Positions 46,620 to 57,127 of a stretch of 64,000 nucleotides of DNA are shown here, piece after piece. The stretch is from Tethya wilhelma (lineage: Eukaryota; Porifera; Demospongiae; Tethyida; Tethyidae), in the NCBI GenBank assembly GCA_964030475.1, contig CAXIPT010000049.1, positions 1 to 64,000 of the forward strand, in the 5' to 3' direction. The notes under the pieces were generated by a model that was not told the origin of the DNA, searched no databases, and saw only the letters and a program-made list of their open reading frames with translations. Positions within the stretch are counted from its first letter, which is position 1, and each line of letters starts with the position of its first letter. Both the position numbers and the translations under genes were made by a program.

Positions 46620-48726
46620 ACCATTTGAGGCACTCCTTCACAGCATACTCCAAATATTGCACACTTTCTAGGTGTGAGGAAATAGATTGGTCCTGGTTGT
46701 TGTGGGCTGTATGGGTAGTGCACCTATGTATAGTGGTTTAAAGACTGTATGGTTAGCACTCTACGATTCTTTGTGCTGAAGGTATACCTGTTGGGCCATG
46801 TCAAATGAAATGTGCACTTTTATGTTGTATGTCAGTGGCGGCAACCTAGAGTATGGTTGTGGGGAAGAAAATTTTTCATCAACTGTAAATTTTTGTTTTA
46901 GCTCTACTTTACACTCCCTGCATTGTTCACGATACAGTGAACGCTCCATTGTGGCAAGTTGTAGATGTTCGTATGCTGCCTTCACGGTCTGTGTAATTAG
47001 TGGATAATTATTAATTATTTTGATTTGACATGTACTGTGATAATACCTCTGATTTTTGTGCTTCAGATGTATTGGCTGCCCTCATTAGTGCGACACTGTT
47101 TTTCTGGCACTGCCAACACAGATCAGACATCGGCTTCATCTTGGTGATGTTTGGTAGCACCATCTTCCAGTAGGCATAAAATGAAGAGCAGGCCTGTTTG
47201 CTGCTTCACAAGACTCACAATACTTCTCCCAAACCATCTACAAGTAAGTTTGTGTGTGGTGGTGGTGGGTGGGTATGCCTGTGTGTGTGGTGGTGAATAA
47301 TTATACCTTCTTAGTTGTGCTAGATGGAAGTAGTTGTAAGTCGTCCCTTGTGAAGCCAGGTATCCTTCCAGGCAACAAGATTGCATTTTCCTTGGCATAC
47401 TTCTTCAGAAATTTTACAATGAACTTGATGTCACGGTACGATGTTGCATTCTTTGGTTTGCGTCCCTTGTTGTAATGGATTCTCTCCTGTAGTCCATTGT
47501 TTTCATAGGAATCACTTATCTTTTGTAGCCTGCATTTCCCTGATAATGTACATAAAATTTAATTATGAACTATTGAAGGGGTTTCACCAAACACTAGCAT
47601 TGAAACCAATTTGAAGTTTTAGACCATAACACACACACGTGCACCAAAATTACCAATTCCATGTAGTTTTAAGAAAGTTTTTTTACACACTCTCTGTCCA
47701 TGATGGTAGTAGTCTAGTCTTGGTACTTTCCGTGTGTCACTAGAATGCCTGCGTGTGTTCTCTGAATCGTATAAAAATGCACTACATTGACCTAGGATTA
47801 CCATATCTAGCTGTTTACTAGATAAATCCCTACACGACAAATTATATTCTTTAAAATGCTCCTTACTGAAGAGCTTACTACACCCTTCACCATTATTTCT
47901 ATTGCAACCACATCCATCATGTAAAAACTTTATCCATGTCTTCATCCTCATTTCCTGCAGAGTCTGTTTCATTACTGGCTGTGTTTGATTCTGTGGCGCG
48001 GCTGGTGTCAGTTCGAGTATTGGCTGTTGTCTCTTCTTCACCCATCTTGTGGTCATTTGTTGTGGCTGTATCTCGTACAAAATGCTCATCCATTCTCTCC
48101 AAATCAATGCCGTCTTCATCTATTAAAATAGAAAGATTAGAGCATGACATGATTGTATTGTTATAAATCATTTGTAATTATTGTTAATAAAAATACTTAC
48201 CAGCAGTTACTAGACTTGATACAGGAAAACGTTTCTGTAGTGTTGCAATTAGCTCTTCATCGTCGGAGTCATCAAAAAGATCAAAATGATCATTTTCTGA
48301 GGATTGAGGTAACTTTGTTTTATATCAGTTCATAACAAAAATTGAGACAATTTTTTTATACGTACCTCCAACAACATTCTCTTCATCTGTATCAGCAATG
48401 GCCTCTTCAGTCTCAAGATCCTTCCGAACGCAAATGGATTCAGTGACACGGTCAGCATGTGAGGTACCTGCAGGGACAGAAGAAAACATGTTAGATTGTT
48501 GTGACTGTGTTTGTTGTGGTAAAGTATTGATCTCCATCTCGTCATCAGAATCAGAATCCTCAGAGTCACTGAAGCAAAAATACTCTTCAACGAGACTACG
48601 AAGATTGTCTCGATCGGCTTCACAGAACAAGTCGTAGTCATCTCCAATTAGATCCGTGGTAGCTCGGGCAATGTTTGACTGCTTGTCCAACCGTTTAGTA
48701 CCTCTTCTAGCAGCAGATTGCATCAT
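45559..48726 (-). pseudogene. DDE-like transposase of the 7.1-kb element, nine exons
   Basis: Exons on the minus strand by consensus splice sites and matching phase: 48726-48366, 48296-48201, 48119-47654, 47539-47307, 47237-47047, 46988-46788, 46723-46622, 46523-46375, 46303-45559. Exons 1-3 start with MMQSAARRGTKRLDKQ and are acidic. Exon 3 then has a Cys-rich patch (HDGCGCNRNNGEGC) and ends in KTFLKLHGIG. Exon 4 carries KFLKKYAKENAILLPGRIPG, exon 5 SDLCWQCQKNS, exon 6 SFDMAQQ, exon 7 QPGPIYFLTPRKCAIFGVCC, exon 8 LIDEAATTGKG and HADNCSGQNKNR, and exon 9 SFLLVGHTKFAPNW. The tail has an acidic/Ser region, a PKKKRK basic run and a CCHC knuckle CSHCKQTGHNIRSC. The D of SFD and of HADN are probable catalytic acids of an RNase-H fold. 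I recall this family from animal genomes, possibly listed as DUF7869. Two one-base shifts (about 47930 and 47180) break this copy. Confidence 0.75.
46524..46621 (-). repeat. Intron 7 of the transposase gene, made of microsatellite
   Basis: Read on the minus strand the intron is GTATACC, then a (TC)n run, then an (AC)n run, then TAG. Nearly all of its 98 bases are microsatellite, with the TC run in the position of a pyrimidine tract. Both flanking exons are supported by family motifs (PTFG-type VCCEGVPQ and LIDEAATT). Confidence 0.75.
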
Positions 48727-49047
48727 GAATGTAACTCAAGAAAGAAATCACTTTTTAGCTTGGAGAAAATTTCAAATTTTCAAAGCAGCTGTAAAAAATT
48801 ACCAATCTTAGCAACGCGTCTTCCGTATACTCCAGCATAGTTACTGCACGTGGCGGACATTACCAGCTTTTTCTCTGTAACTGAAGCAGCCCTACCCCTC
48901 AAATTTTGCATGTAGCATGCTGAGATGTAGCACAGCGCATCCATGCAGAAAAAAAAAAATCGCGCAAAATCGCGAATTGAACTAAAACCGCACATTACTC
49001 GAAAAACAATAATTTCCCTAACGTCCGGTTTTCGCTTGGAGCCTCAC
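48727..49047. other. Right (5') end of the 7.1-kb element, non-coding
   Basis: Between the first Met codon of the transposase and the right TIR. It carries GTATACTCCAGC, GCAGCCCTACCCCT and CGCGAATTGAACTAAAACCG, which parallel the right end of the 29852-30922 element. It presumably holds the promoter, though none is assigned. Confidence 0.55.
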
Positions 49048-49299
49048 AAATGTACATTAACCCCTGTCAGCAATGTACCGGCATGATAAGTAAAATTTTA
49101 TTCACTTTGTATTACCTGGTTATTGAACAGCATTTTGTATAATAATGCTTGTACATTGGGTGGCTACCTTGTGAGTTGTCCTGCTCTCGGACTCTTTGTA
49201 AAACCTGTTCAAAACACTGGGCTATTAAACAGGCATTGAAACATGCTAATTATGTAGCAGTTGGATGCTGGATTGCTAAATCCTGGAGGCACTTTCACT
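49048..49299. other. Spacer, no gene recognised
   Basis: Non-satellite sequence between the 7.1-kb element and the inverted-repeat arm. Nothing with a coding motif was found. Confidence 0.4.
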
Positions 49300-49602
49300 C
49301 CCTCTACTACCACAAGTAGCCCTAAGCTTCTAATCCTAGAGACTACAGAGAAAACTAGCCAAGAAAACTTATCGTCGCGATCGCCGCGATCGTGACTTCT
49401 CATGGTTTATGACCTCGTTACGCAACACCTACTTATGGATTCCAACTCAAAATTGGTATTTTACCTAAATGCACACCGAGTTTAAAGTTCACTGCTTTTG
49501 CACATTGCCCAGAGGCGTGCGCTAAATGTGCAATGACGAGTATCCATATTTTGCGTGCATGCAATAAATGATGAGTATACTCGTCATCTGGCTGTAAAGG
49601 GT
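49300..49602 (+). repeat. Left arm of a large inverted repeat (cap)
   Basis: CCCTCTACTACCACAAGTAG at the outer edge and CTCGTCATCTGGCTGTA at the inner edge are mirrored in 50945-51270. It contains the GC-rich palindromic stretch GTCGCGATCGCCGCGATCGT and copies of the ATGACGAGT/ACTCGTCAT motif. The satellite variant begins directly inside it. Confidence 0.85.
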
Positions 49603-49604
49603 TA

Positions 49605-50940
49605 AAAAAGTGAATTTACACAGAAGTGTTTATTTTGTGCTAGAAAATGTTTTCTAGGAAAAATAAACGTTTTTTGTCAAAAGTGTACTTTATGGTCTTA
49701 GAAAATTTTCTAAGTCCATAATCTCTCAAAAAAACTAAGTTCTTCTTCTCTACCAACACCAAACTTTATTTTTCAAAAACAATATTCTTTACCTGTAGAG
49801 AATGCTTCTTGTGTTAAATTTCACAAAAGTGTCTAGAAAATGTTTTCTAGGAAAAATAAACATTTTTTGTCAAAAGTGTACTTTATGGTCTTAGAAATTT
49901 TCTAAGTCCATAGTCTCTCAAAAACACTATTTTTTTTTCTCTAACAACAGAAAACTTTATTTTTCACAAACAATGTTCTTTACCTGTAGAGAATGTTCTT
50001 TGTGTTAAAAAAGTGAAACTACATAAAAGTGTATATTTTGTGCTGTTCTAGGCAAAATAAACGTTTTTTGTTAAAATGCACTTTATGGTCTTAAAAATTT
50101 TTATCAGTCCATAAAAAACTAAGTTCTTTTTCTCTACCTGTATTTTTCACAATGTTCTTTACTTGTAGAGAATGTTCCTTGTGTTAAAAAAGTGAAATTT
50201 CACAAAAGTGTTTCTTTTGTGCTAGAAAATGTTTTCTAGGCAAAATAAACCTTTTTTGTCAAAAGTGTACTTTATGGTGTTAGAAAACTTTCTAAATCCA
50301 TAGTCTCTAAAAAAAAAACTAAGTTCTTTTTCTGTACAGACCCGAAAACTTTATTTTTTACAAACAATGTTCTTTACCTTTAGAGAATAGATTGTTCCTT
50401 GTGTTAAAAAGGTGAAATTTCACAAAAGTGTTTCTTCTAGGGAATATACACATTTTCTGTCAAAAGTGTACTTTATGGTCTTAGAAACCTTTCTAAATCC
50501 ATAGTCTCTAAAAAACACTAAGTTCTCTTTCTCTACAGACAGATAACTATTTTTCACAAGCAATGTTCTTTACCTTTAGAGAATGTTCCTTGTGTTAAAA
50601 AAGTGAAATTTCACAAAAGTGTTTCTTTTGTGCTAGAAAATGTTATCTAGGAAAAATAGACGTTTTCTGTCAAACCAACACCAAACTTTTTTTTTCACAA
50701 ACAATATTCTTTACCTGTAGAGAATGCTCCTTCTGTTAAATTTCACAAAAGTGTTTAGAAAATGTTTTCTAGGCAAAATAAACGTTTTTTGTCAAATGTG
50801 TACTTTTTGGTCTAAGAAAATTTTCTAAGTCCATAGTCTCTCAAAAAAACTGTTCCCGGCAGATAACTTTCTTTTTCACAAACAATGTTCTTTACCTTTA
50901 GAGAGTGTTGCTTGTGTAAACCGATTATACGCTAAATTCT
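49605..50940 (+). repeat. Satellite variant B, enclosed by inverted caps
   Basis: About seven monomers related to the main satellite but distinct. They keep CACAAAAGTGTTTCTTTTGTG and TTAGAAAATTTTCTAA, and add CTAGAAAATGTTTTCTAGG (a further palindrome), TTTTTTGTCAAAAGTG, ACAATGTTCTTTACCTGTAG and CATAGTCTCTC. Some monomers are truncated. Confidence 0.85.
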
Positions 50941-50944
50941 TTTC

Positions 50945-51270
50945 TCTCTACAGCCAGATGACAAGTATACTCGTCATTTATTACATGCACGCGAAATACG
51001 GATGACGAGTGTACTCGTCATTGCACCTTTAGTGCGCACCTCCAGGCAACGTGCAATAGCAGTGAACTTTAAACTCAGTGTGCATTTAGGTAAGGTACTG
51101 CTCTAGAAAATACTAAGTTTGAGTTGGAACCCATAAGTAGGTGTGGCGTTACGAGGTCATGAACCATGAGAGGTCACGATCGCGGCGATCGCGACGATAA
51201 GTTTTTTTGGCTTGTTTTCTCTGTAGTCTCTAAGATTAGAAGCTTAGCACTACTTGTGGTAGTAGAGGGA
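50945..51270 (-). repeat. Right arm of the large inverted repeat (cap)
   Basis: Reverse complement of 49300-49602 with scattered substitutions and a small extra segment (around CTAGAGCAGTACCTTAC). It carries two perfect or near-perfect ATGACGAGTNTACTCGTCAT palindromes near 50960-51030 and GATCGCGGCGATCGCGAC near 51178. Confidence 0.85.
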
Positions 51271-51879
51271 TAGTTAGTATGTGTTTAGTTTGGAAGCTGC
51301 TCAAAGCCAGGGAGAAAAAAAGCCAAAGACGCTCGGAAATCTATTTAACTTCGAACTCTCCAACTTTTGCACAAAATTTTCCTAGACCACGCTAGTATAA
51401 GCAGTCATACAGGCAATAGATAGGTAGTGTAACAATAGTTTGTCTTGTTTGAAACAAATATAATGCTAGAGCTACAAAATAAGTGTTAATCATACAGTAC
51501 TAAAATTGAATTTTCAATTCAGTATTTCAACACGTGCTCGCATCCTGTAATTACGGGGTGTAAAAGGTCAAGTGAATGACGTCATAGCCCGGAATTAAAG
51601 TTTTAAATTTTTAGTAGCTACGGCTTCTTTTTGTTTTTCTTCTACAAGTAAAGATCAGGCAAAGCTTTTTATATGATGCAGCTAAGCAACAATCAAGCTA
51701 GTGAAGCTTTTGCAGGAAAAAAAGCCTAATGTACTGGAGGGTCTAATACACTAGGACATAGCCACGCATCTAAAGCTTTTTTTCCAGCTAGCCAACAAAG
51801 CTTTCAAAAGCGATACCATGGCTATATAGCCTAACTATCATTGCACCTAAATAGCAACTTTCAAGCCTATCTTCTGAAG
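51271..51879. other. Unassigned sequence
   Basis: No coding motif on either strand. AAAGCTTTT-type words recur between 51660 and 51810. Confidence 0.4.
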
Positions 51880-52220
51880 GGTTGTAGAAAAAACGTCCCT
51901 CTAAACTCTACCATCGTGATCGCGAAGATCGTGACCGTCAGTCGCTCAGCTACGAGTAGAGCCACACCTTACTAATAGTTCTAAGGTTGACTTGATTTTT
52001 TGGTAGAGTAGTCCCTTACCTATTCGTATATAAAGTTTAAAGTTCAGGGCTAATTGCTTTGCTTGTAAAAAGTCGCTAAGGCGGCCATTGACGCATGTTT
52101 TGTCAAAAGTGTACTTTTTGGTCTTACAAAATTTTCTCAAAGTCCCTAGTCTCTCAAAAAAACTGAGTTCTTTTTCTCTACCAACAGAAAACTTTATTTT
52201 TCACAAACAATGTTCTTTAC
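51880..52220 (+). repeat. Third, diverged cap plus a fragment of satellite variant B
   Basis: CGTGATCGCGAAGATCGTGAC near 51913, CCACACCTTAC near 51963 and TAAAGTTTAAAGTTCA near 52031 follow the order of the left cap. About 52098-52220 is then a piece of variant-B satellite (GTCAAAAGTGTACTTTTTGG, CTAGTCTCTC, ACAATGTTCTTTACC) in the same relative orientation as at 49600. Confidence 0.6.
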
Positions 52221-54532
52221 CTTCCAAATTTTGACACAAATTGTTTCGGAAGTAAAGTTTCCCACTCTGCATGGAACCGTTTGCATTGACCATTGGCTTA
52301 AGAGAAATGCTTAAAAGTCTTAAAATTCTAATACGAACTAGCAACTACTACTTGCAATGCAGTGACAGCTTGCTTTGGAGCGCACGCGGTTAATTTGCGC
52401 CAAGAGTTTGTATAGTTATGTGATATTCTTGTGATAAGGTCACACCCACCTTAGTTGTTGTAGTCTTGGCCACATAGAATAGGTGAAGCGGTAATATTGC
52501 AGGTAATGTTACAAGCATTCTCAAGACCTTTAAAGGAGCTGAGCACTTTTTACTACAAGTCAAGACGTGATTTATCTCTTTACTTTTCGAATAAATGTTT
52601 CATGTTAGAAATGAGTATACATTTTGAGTAACAAAATGAGATACAAATTTAGTTTATCGTACATAATTTCTAAATTTATTTCGTACACTAATTTTTGTAA
52701 CTAAGGATATTAATTTTTGTCAATGGAAGTAATAAATGTGTGTGTTTATGTGTGATTGTGCCTGTTTGCACGTGCATGAAGGATGAAACATTTAAGGCAG
52801 TCAGAGGGCATGCTCTTTTGTGTGTGTGTTTGTGTGTGTTTCTTAGTGTGTGGCTTAAAGGAGGAATAGTTGTGGCTGTGGTATTGTTATTTTGCCTATT
52901 CATGGTGTGGGATCATCTAGTACTGACTTCATACAGAGTTTTGCACAATCCTTGCAACTCACGGCTGTTTCAAGGCGCAACTTAGTTCTTCAATTAGAAC
53001 ATTACGGTATGCGTAATTAATATTCATAGCACTTAGCAACGCAAACTGATTACCACATCAAGTGGTTGCTATATATACTTTGGGCATTCTAGCTCCTTAT
53101 ACAGTCAAAAACTGTCCTAAACATAGCATACAGCTCCCCTACAGTACAATAAGCGCTTGCACGCAGCAGCTTCGTGTGTATGAAAACACTGAGCATGCTG
53201 TACAACAACTACACGGGTTGAACTCAATTGATTTGAAAGCACCTCCTAACTTGTATTTTCCTGTGGCTCCAACAGTTTTCTAGGACATAAGATCAACTTT
53301 CATGGACAACATCAATGTGGATAAACACATAGAAAGGGTAAAAACCATTCCACTATTTTTTTTTCACAGAATTATAAGTATACAAAAAAACATGAATATT
53401 TAAAGTAAAAGTGTTTGTACTATGGTATTGCAACCTATTCTTGATGGCACCACAGGATGGAAACACCATGTACAGAGAGAGAACTTCTGTACAACATTTG
53501 GTATGAGTTAGAACCATAAAGGTGAAAATTCAGCTTGACATACAATCCTTTCTGAAATGAAGATCCGACGCACGAGTATTTACACTCATCAGACTTCACT
53601 GAAGTGCAAAGTTGTGCCTATGAATCCTTCCCAGTTGAGTGATATATTTAATAGTGTGCTAGACTGATTAAATAAGTGAAAAAGAACAAAATGAGTGGGT
53701 AAAAATTAATGTGATGAATAAATTTGCATAATGAGTTTCGTATACTGTATATTAAATACCAATTGATTTTTTTGAAAGTTTCTAACATAGTAACAGGTAA
53801 ATCACGAATTTGTAAGTTGATAAACACTCACATATACATTCTATGTGTGCTTATAAGCCCAAACAAGCTCATTCAAACAAGTACTGCTGTACTACAGCAA
53901 ATTTTACTACATTGTATCATAAGTAACTAATTATGCATGAAATTCACCCAATCCAAAAGCCATTTTAAAAAAATAATGGCAACACAAAGGATAGCTTACT
54001 GTAAACTTCAGTCCGGGTAGAAGTGAAAAAATGATCCAGTTTCTTTGGGAAAACTGTGCCTTTTGAATCACCCTTTCCCAAAGAGAGGAGGTCTAAAGAA
54101 GGTTGGTTCATTCCTTGGACTGTATCTCAGTGCTATGAAGCTCAAACAAACACGAAAAGCTTCAGCAAAGACAAGCGTTTTCAGCCATGTTTACTGCTTC
54201 CACGTGTTTTTAACAGTATTCATAGGGCGCATGTGTAAAGCTAAGCAAGCTGTTGCTATGGGCCAGCAGGATGCGTTGCTACGTGGATTTCAATTTTCGC
54301 GTACGGAACTAACTTGCACAAGAACCATATGGTATGAAACACCCGTGAACTGTGCATTGAGTAATGTCAGTAGACTTCAAAATATGGAAGAGTAACTAAT
54401 GAGTGACCACATCCTGTAGTTTCACCACAAATCATGTGATCCATGCTGTAGAAAATTCAAATGTGCTAAAGAGCTATAGATACATGAAAAGTCATGTGAG
54501 CTTCTGCCTATTCAAGTGATTTCCGATGGCGC
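52221..54532. other. 2.3 kb with no recognisable gene
   Basis: Open frames of 60-116 codons exist (for example 54045-54395) but show no motif, splice logic or repeat-family resemblance. A TG-rich stretch lies at about 52738-52850. Probably old, unrecognisable repeat. Confidence 0.45.
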
Positions 54533-55393
54533 ATGATTTTTCAAGTTGAGGGCCAGCGCAAGAGATGCAGCAAGGTAGCTGGTAACCTGTGTGTGCACCC
54601 TTCTACTGTGAGGAGGACTGTGGCTTTGTTTCAGTCTACTGGTAAAGTTGACAAATGCAAACACCGACCTAACACTGGAACAGCAGTGCTTACAGAGATT
54701 GATAAAGTAATTATCCTGGAGACAGTTGTAGATAGGTCAGAGATGTACTTGCAGGAAATCAAAGACACACTTTTAGAGAGAGGAACTGTTGTGAATATAT
54801 GCACCATCTGGAGTCATCAAACAGAAGATGACACTTATTGCAAAGTAGAGATATAGATCCCTTTTAGAGAGCTGTGTTTCTCCAAGATATGCTCATTTAT
54901 AAGGGCCATGCACTCTGACATATTAGTTTTCGTGGATGAGACCGGTGCAGATAGGAGAAACTATCTTAGGCGATTTGGCTATAGCTTTCCTGGCAAGACT
55001 CCTGTTTCGCACAAGCTGTTGGTAGGAGGGCAACGAGTCAATGCTATAGCAGCCATGTCGAATGCAGGTATCCTTGATTGTTACTCTGTGACAGGATCAG
55101 TCGATGGAAATGAATTCCTGCACTTTGTTGACCACTATCTCTGCCCTCATCTAAATCGATTCAATGGTGTTAATTCCAATAGCGTGGTAATAATGGACAC
55201 TGCATCCATTCACCATGTAGATGGGGTTGCACATAGCATTCAGTCAACTGGTGCTCTTTTGTATTACCTACCCCCATACAGCCCAGACATGAACCCTGCA
55301 TTCTCTAAACTGAAGTCAACTCTAAGAAGGAATGAAGTGGTACTTGACTCTACATTTGAGGGTATGATTGCATCAGAATGTATGTATGTATAA
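54533..55393 (+). pseudogene. Tc1/mariner-like (DDE) transposase, catalytic residue lost
   Basis: The first part (54533-54856) is a helix-turn-helix DNA-binding region (RCSKVAGNLCVHPSTVRRTV, then FQSTGKV). After a stop and frameshifts around 54800-54900 the catalytic domain is open from 54908. The first D is in LVFVDETGADRR and the second in SVVIMDTASIHH. The third motif should read NPIE-E-x-FSK but here reads LPPYSPDMNPAFSKLK, so three residues including the catalytic acid appear deleted in frame. The remaining wording (GQRVNAIAAMSNAGILD, LPPYSPDMNP) is typical of this family. No TIRs were found by eye. The copy is dead. Confidence 0.85.
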
Positions 55394-55460
55394 TGAAACA
55401 AGTGATATATGTGAAATAAAATTGATGATAATGATGAAATAAATGATGGGTTCTTTCAGT

Positions 55461-55635
55461 CTACTTGATGCCTCTGAGTGTACACATTATTTTCTCCTTT
55501 TGGTCAGCAAACTCGGCTTCAGTGAGTACACCATCTTGCAGTAGTTCTATCGTTTTCTGATCATCTAAACAACTTTGGTGAAGTTTAACACCAGTCATTG
55601 TAACTAGTTGGTGGTATGCAATGAAATGGTAGTAC
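55461..55635 (-). CDS. Possible last exon with a SHOCT-like motif
   Basis: After a TCCTGTTCCAG acceptor the minus strand is open for 57 codons to a stop: YYHFIAYHQLVTMTGVKLHQ, then ELLQDGVLTEAEFADQKEKI. The latter matches the short SHOCT-type pattern (Leu-x2-G-x-hydrophobic-T-x2-E-F-x3-K). No upstream exon could be placed. It could be a host-gene fragment or an element-encoded exon. Confidence 0.35.
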
Positions 55636-55784
55636 CTGGAACAGGAGGGGAAAAAATGTAAGCTATGGAGTTAACTTCATACACCAACGATTTACTGGTG
55701 AGGTTCTTTTTCATCTGCTTCTCCCTATCTCTGTCTATAACTAAGTATGCAGTTTCACCCAAGGAGATCTAGAATACCTGTTGC

Positions 55785-56040
55785 ATGTGGATAGACGACT
55801 TTGAAGATCTTTTCACTAACAAGGTCGATGAAGTTTATGAAATGTCTTCAGAGGATGAAGACGACTCTAGCATTGAAGGTCTAGAAACTAGCCTACTGCT
55901 GAATCATGCGCTGACTATGAGAAAGAGCTTGATGACCATGTTTGTTGTTCATGTGAACGACTCCAATATCTAAAGTGAAGCTTACTGACTACGTAGGCAG
56001 TGCAAGGATCTCTTGCTATTTGCAGCAGAACTCACTTTAG
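55785..56040 (+). pseudogene. Fragment resembling Helitron-associated protein (VCCSCERL)
   Basis: An acidic frame (SSEDEDDSSIEGLE) passes, after a frameshift, into a peptide with ELDDHVCCSCERLQ, and after another into VKLTDYVGS. This order of an acidic helix, HVCCSCERL and a following KLxDxxG segment is what I recall from large DUF6570/Helitron-type proteins of sponges. GTGGTAAGTG at 56040 would be a splice donor. Decayed; identification is from memory. Confidence 0.35.
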
Positions 56041-56321
56041 TGGTAAGTGCATAATAAAAAAAATTGTGAATAAACAAATATAATAATGTTCACTCCTAAT
56101 GTTCAATGATATGATATGGCTGTATTGTATGATATGAATTGTATCCACATGGCTATATATAATAAAGGCTTGTGTACAAAATATAAATGATCATACTGTA
56201 TAGTCTGTTAGATCCACTTTACAACCATGCAGTCTGAATCTGTATAAAAATAATGGCCACAGAATGTGACTGCTGCATGATGAAAGACATCATCATGTAT
56301 CACCAAAAGTATAAGTTTTTA

Positions 56322-56561
56322 TCAATTTAGCTCTGATTTGCTTGTCCAGCTCAGCCAAGTTTTTTCACATTCTTTACTTTTTGGCTTAGAAAGGGCATAT
56401 TTGTCTCGTTTTATGCACAAATTGCTTTCCTGTTCCTAATGTGGTAGGCTTTCATCACAATTTTTCTAGCAGCTGAATGTTTGGAGTAGTTTTTCTTCGA
56501 AGCTGCTTTTTGAGCTGAAGGTTTGTTGATAAAAATTTTTGAGGCTTCCTTTTTGGTTTGG
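56322..56561 (-). pseudogene. Lys-rich repeat fragment of the same protein type
   Basis: The minus strand reads KKEASKIFINKPSAQKAASK, then KNYSKHSAARKI, RNRKAICA, and after a frameshift KRDKYALSKPKSKE. The RxxxIC followed by K-R-D-[KR]-YAL pattern after Lys/Ala repeats resembles the N-terminal part of the same Helitron-associated proteins. It lies on the opposite strand from the 55785 fragment and is cut at its upstream end by the N at 56562. Confidence 0.4.
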
Positions 56562-57127
56562 NCACAATACAAAATGTTGCTCACTATAAAAATCTAGTCA
56601 AACAAAATTAAGCCTTCAACGTTGCTCAAAGGCTCTCACTGACAGATTACCAACTGCATGCAAGGTCTAAATCTCACAAAAACTTTTCTCAGCACTCGTA
56701 GAGAGCGCTAGTGGGAAGCCACCATAGTGCCATTTTTGTTCTGCTAACGTACTTACTTACTTACTTACTTCCTAACTGACTTACTTGAAAAGGATTTCCA
56801 GAGAACCAGAATGTGTTGAGCCAACTTTGACAGCACAGAGTAAGTTCTTCTCATAGGTACTACATTCCTTGTTACTCGTTTTTATCATAAACAGGCATAA
56901 ACAAAAACTAGAGAGCTTTGAAACTTAGTGTATATATTCATGTGCTACAATGCAGCCATCTTTGTGGGTAAAGTTCAAAGGTCATTAACCCACGTGGCAT
57001 TATTGTGCGCATGGGCATTAGCCTCCTCTAGCATAATGTAGTGCATACCAGCTGCTACTTAAGCTTTTTGTAGGGACTAACCTGCCTCTGATAGTCTCCA
57101 CACTGTAGTGTTGAAAAAAGTGGATGA

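Larger units (their letters stand above)
41931..49047 (-). mobile_element. 7.1-kb DNA transposon with DDE-like, zinc-knuckle transposase
   Basis: The ends are inverted repeats: TGTGAGGCTCCAAGCGAAAA from 41931 on the left, and on the right the reverse complement ending at 49047; the match continues through CCGGACGTT. The gene inside runs on the minus strand from near the right end. The left 2.5 kb is non-coding and contains tandem units, a MITE and CA-rich microsatellite. Target duplication is not obvious: TA precedes the left TIR but AATG follows the right one, and 18 bases (41913-41930) separate the left TIR from satellite. The shorter element at 29852 shares end structure and internal words. 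I cannot place it in a named superfamily. Confidence 0.75.

Noticed and set aside
47123..48171. Independent small genes in the 7.1-kb element
   Set aside because: These frames are pieces or shifted readings of exons 3-5 of one spliced gene, as the continuous family motifs and matching intron phases show.
54045..54395. 116-codon hypothetical gene
   Set aside because: No motif, no splice context, biased composition; it lies in decayed repeat upstream of a dead transposase.
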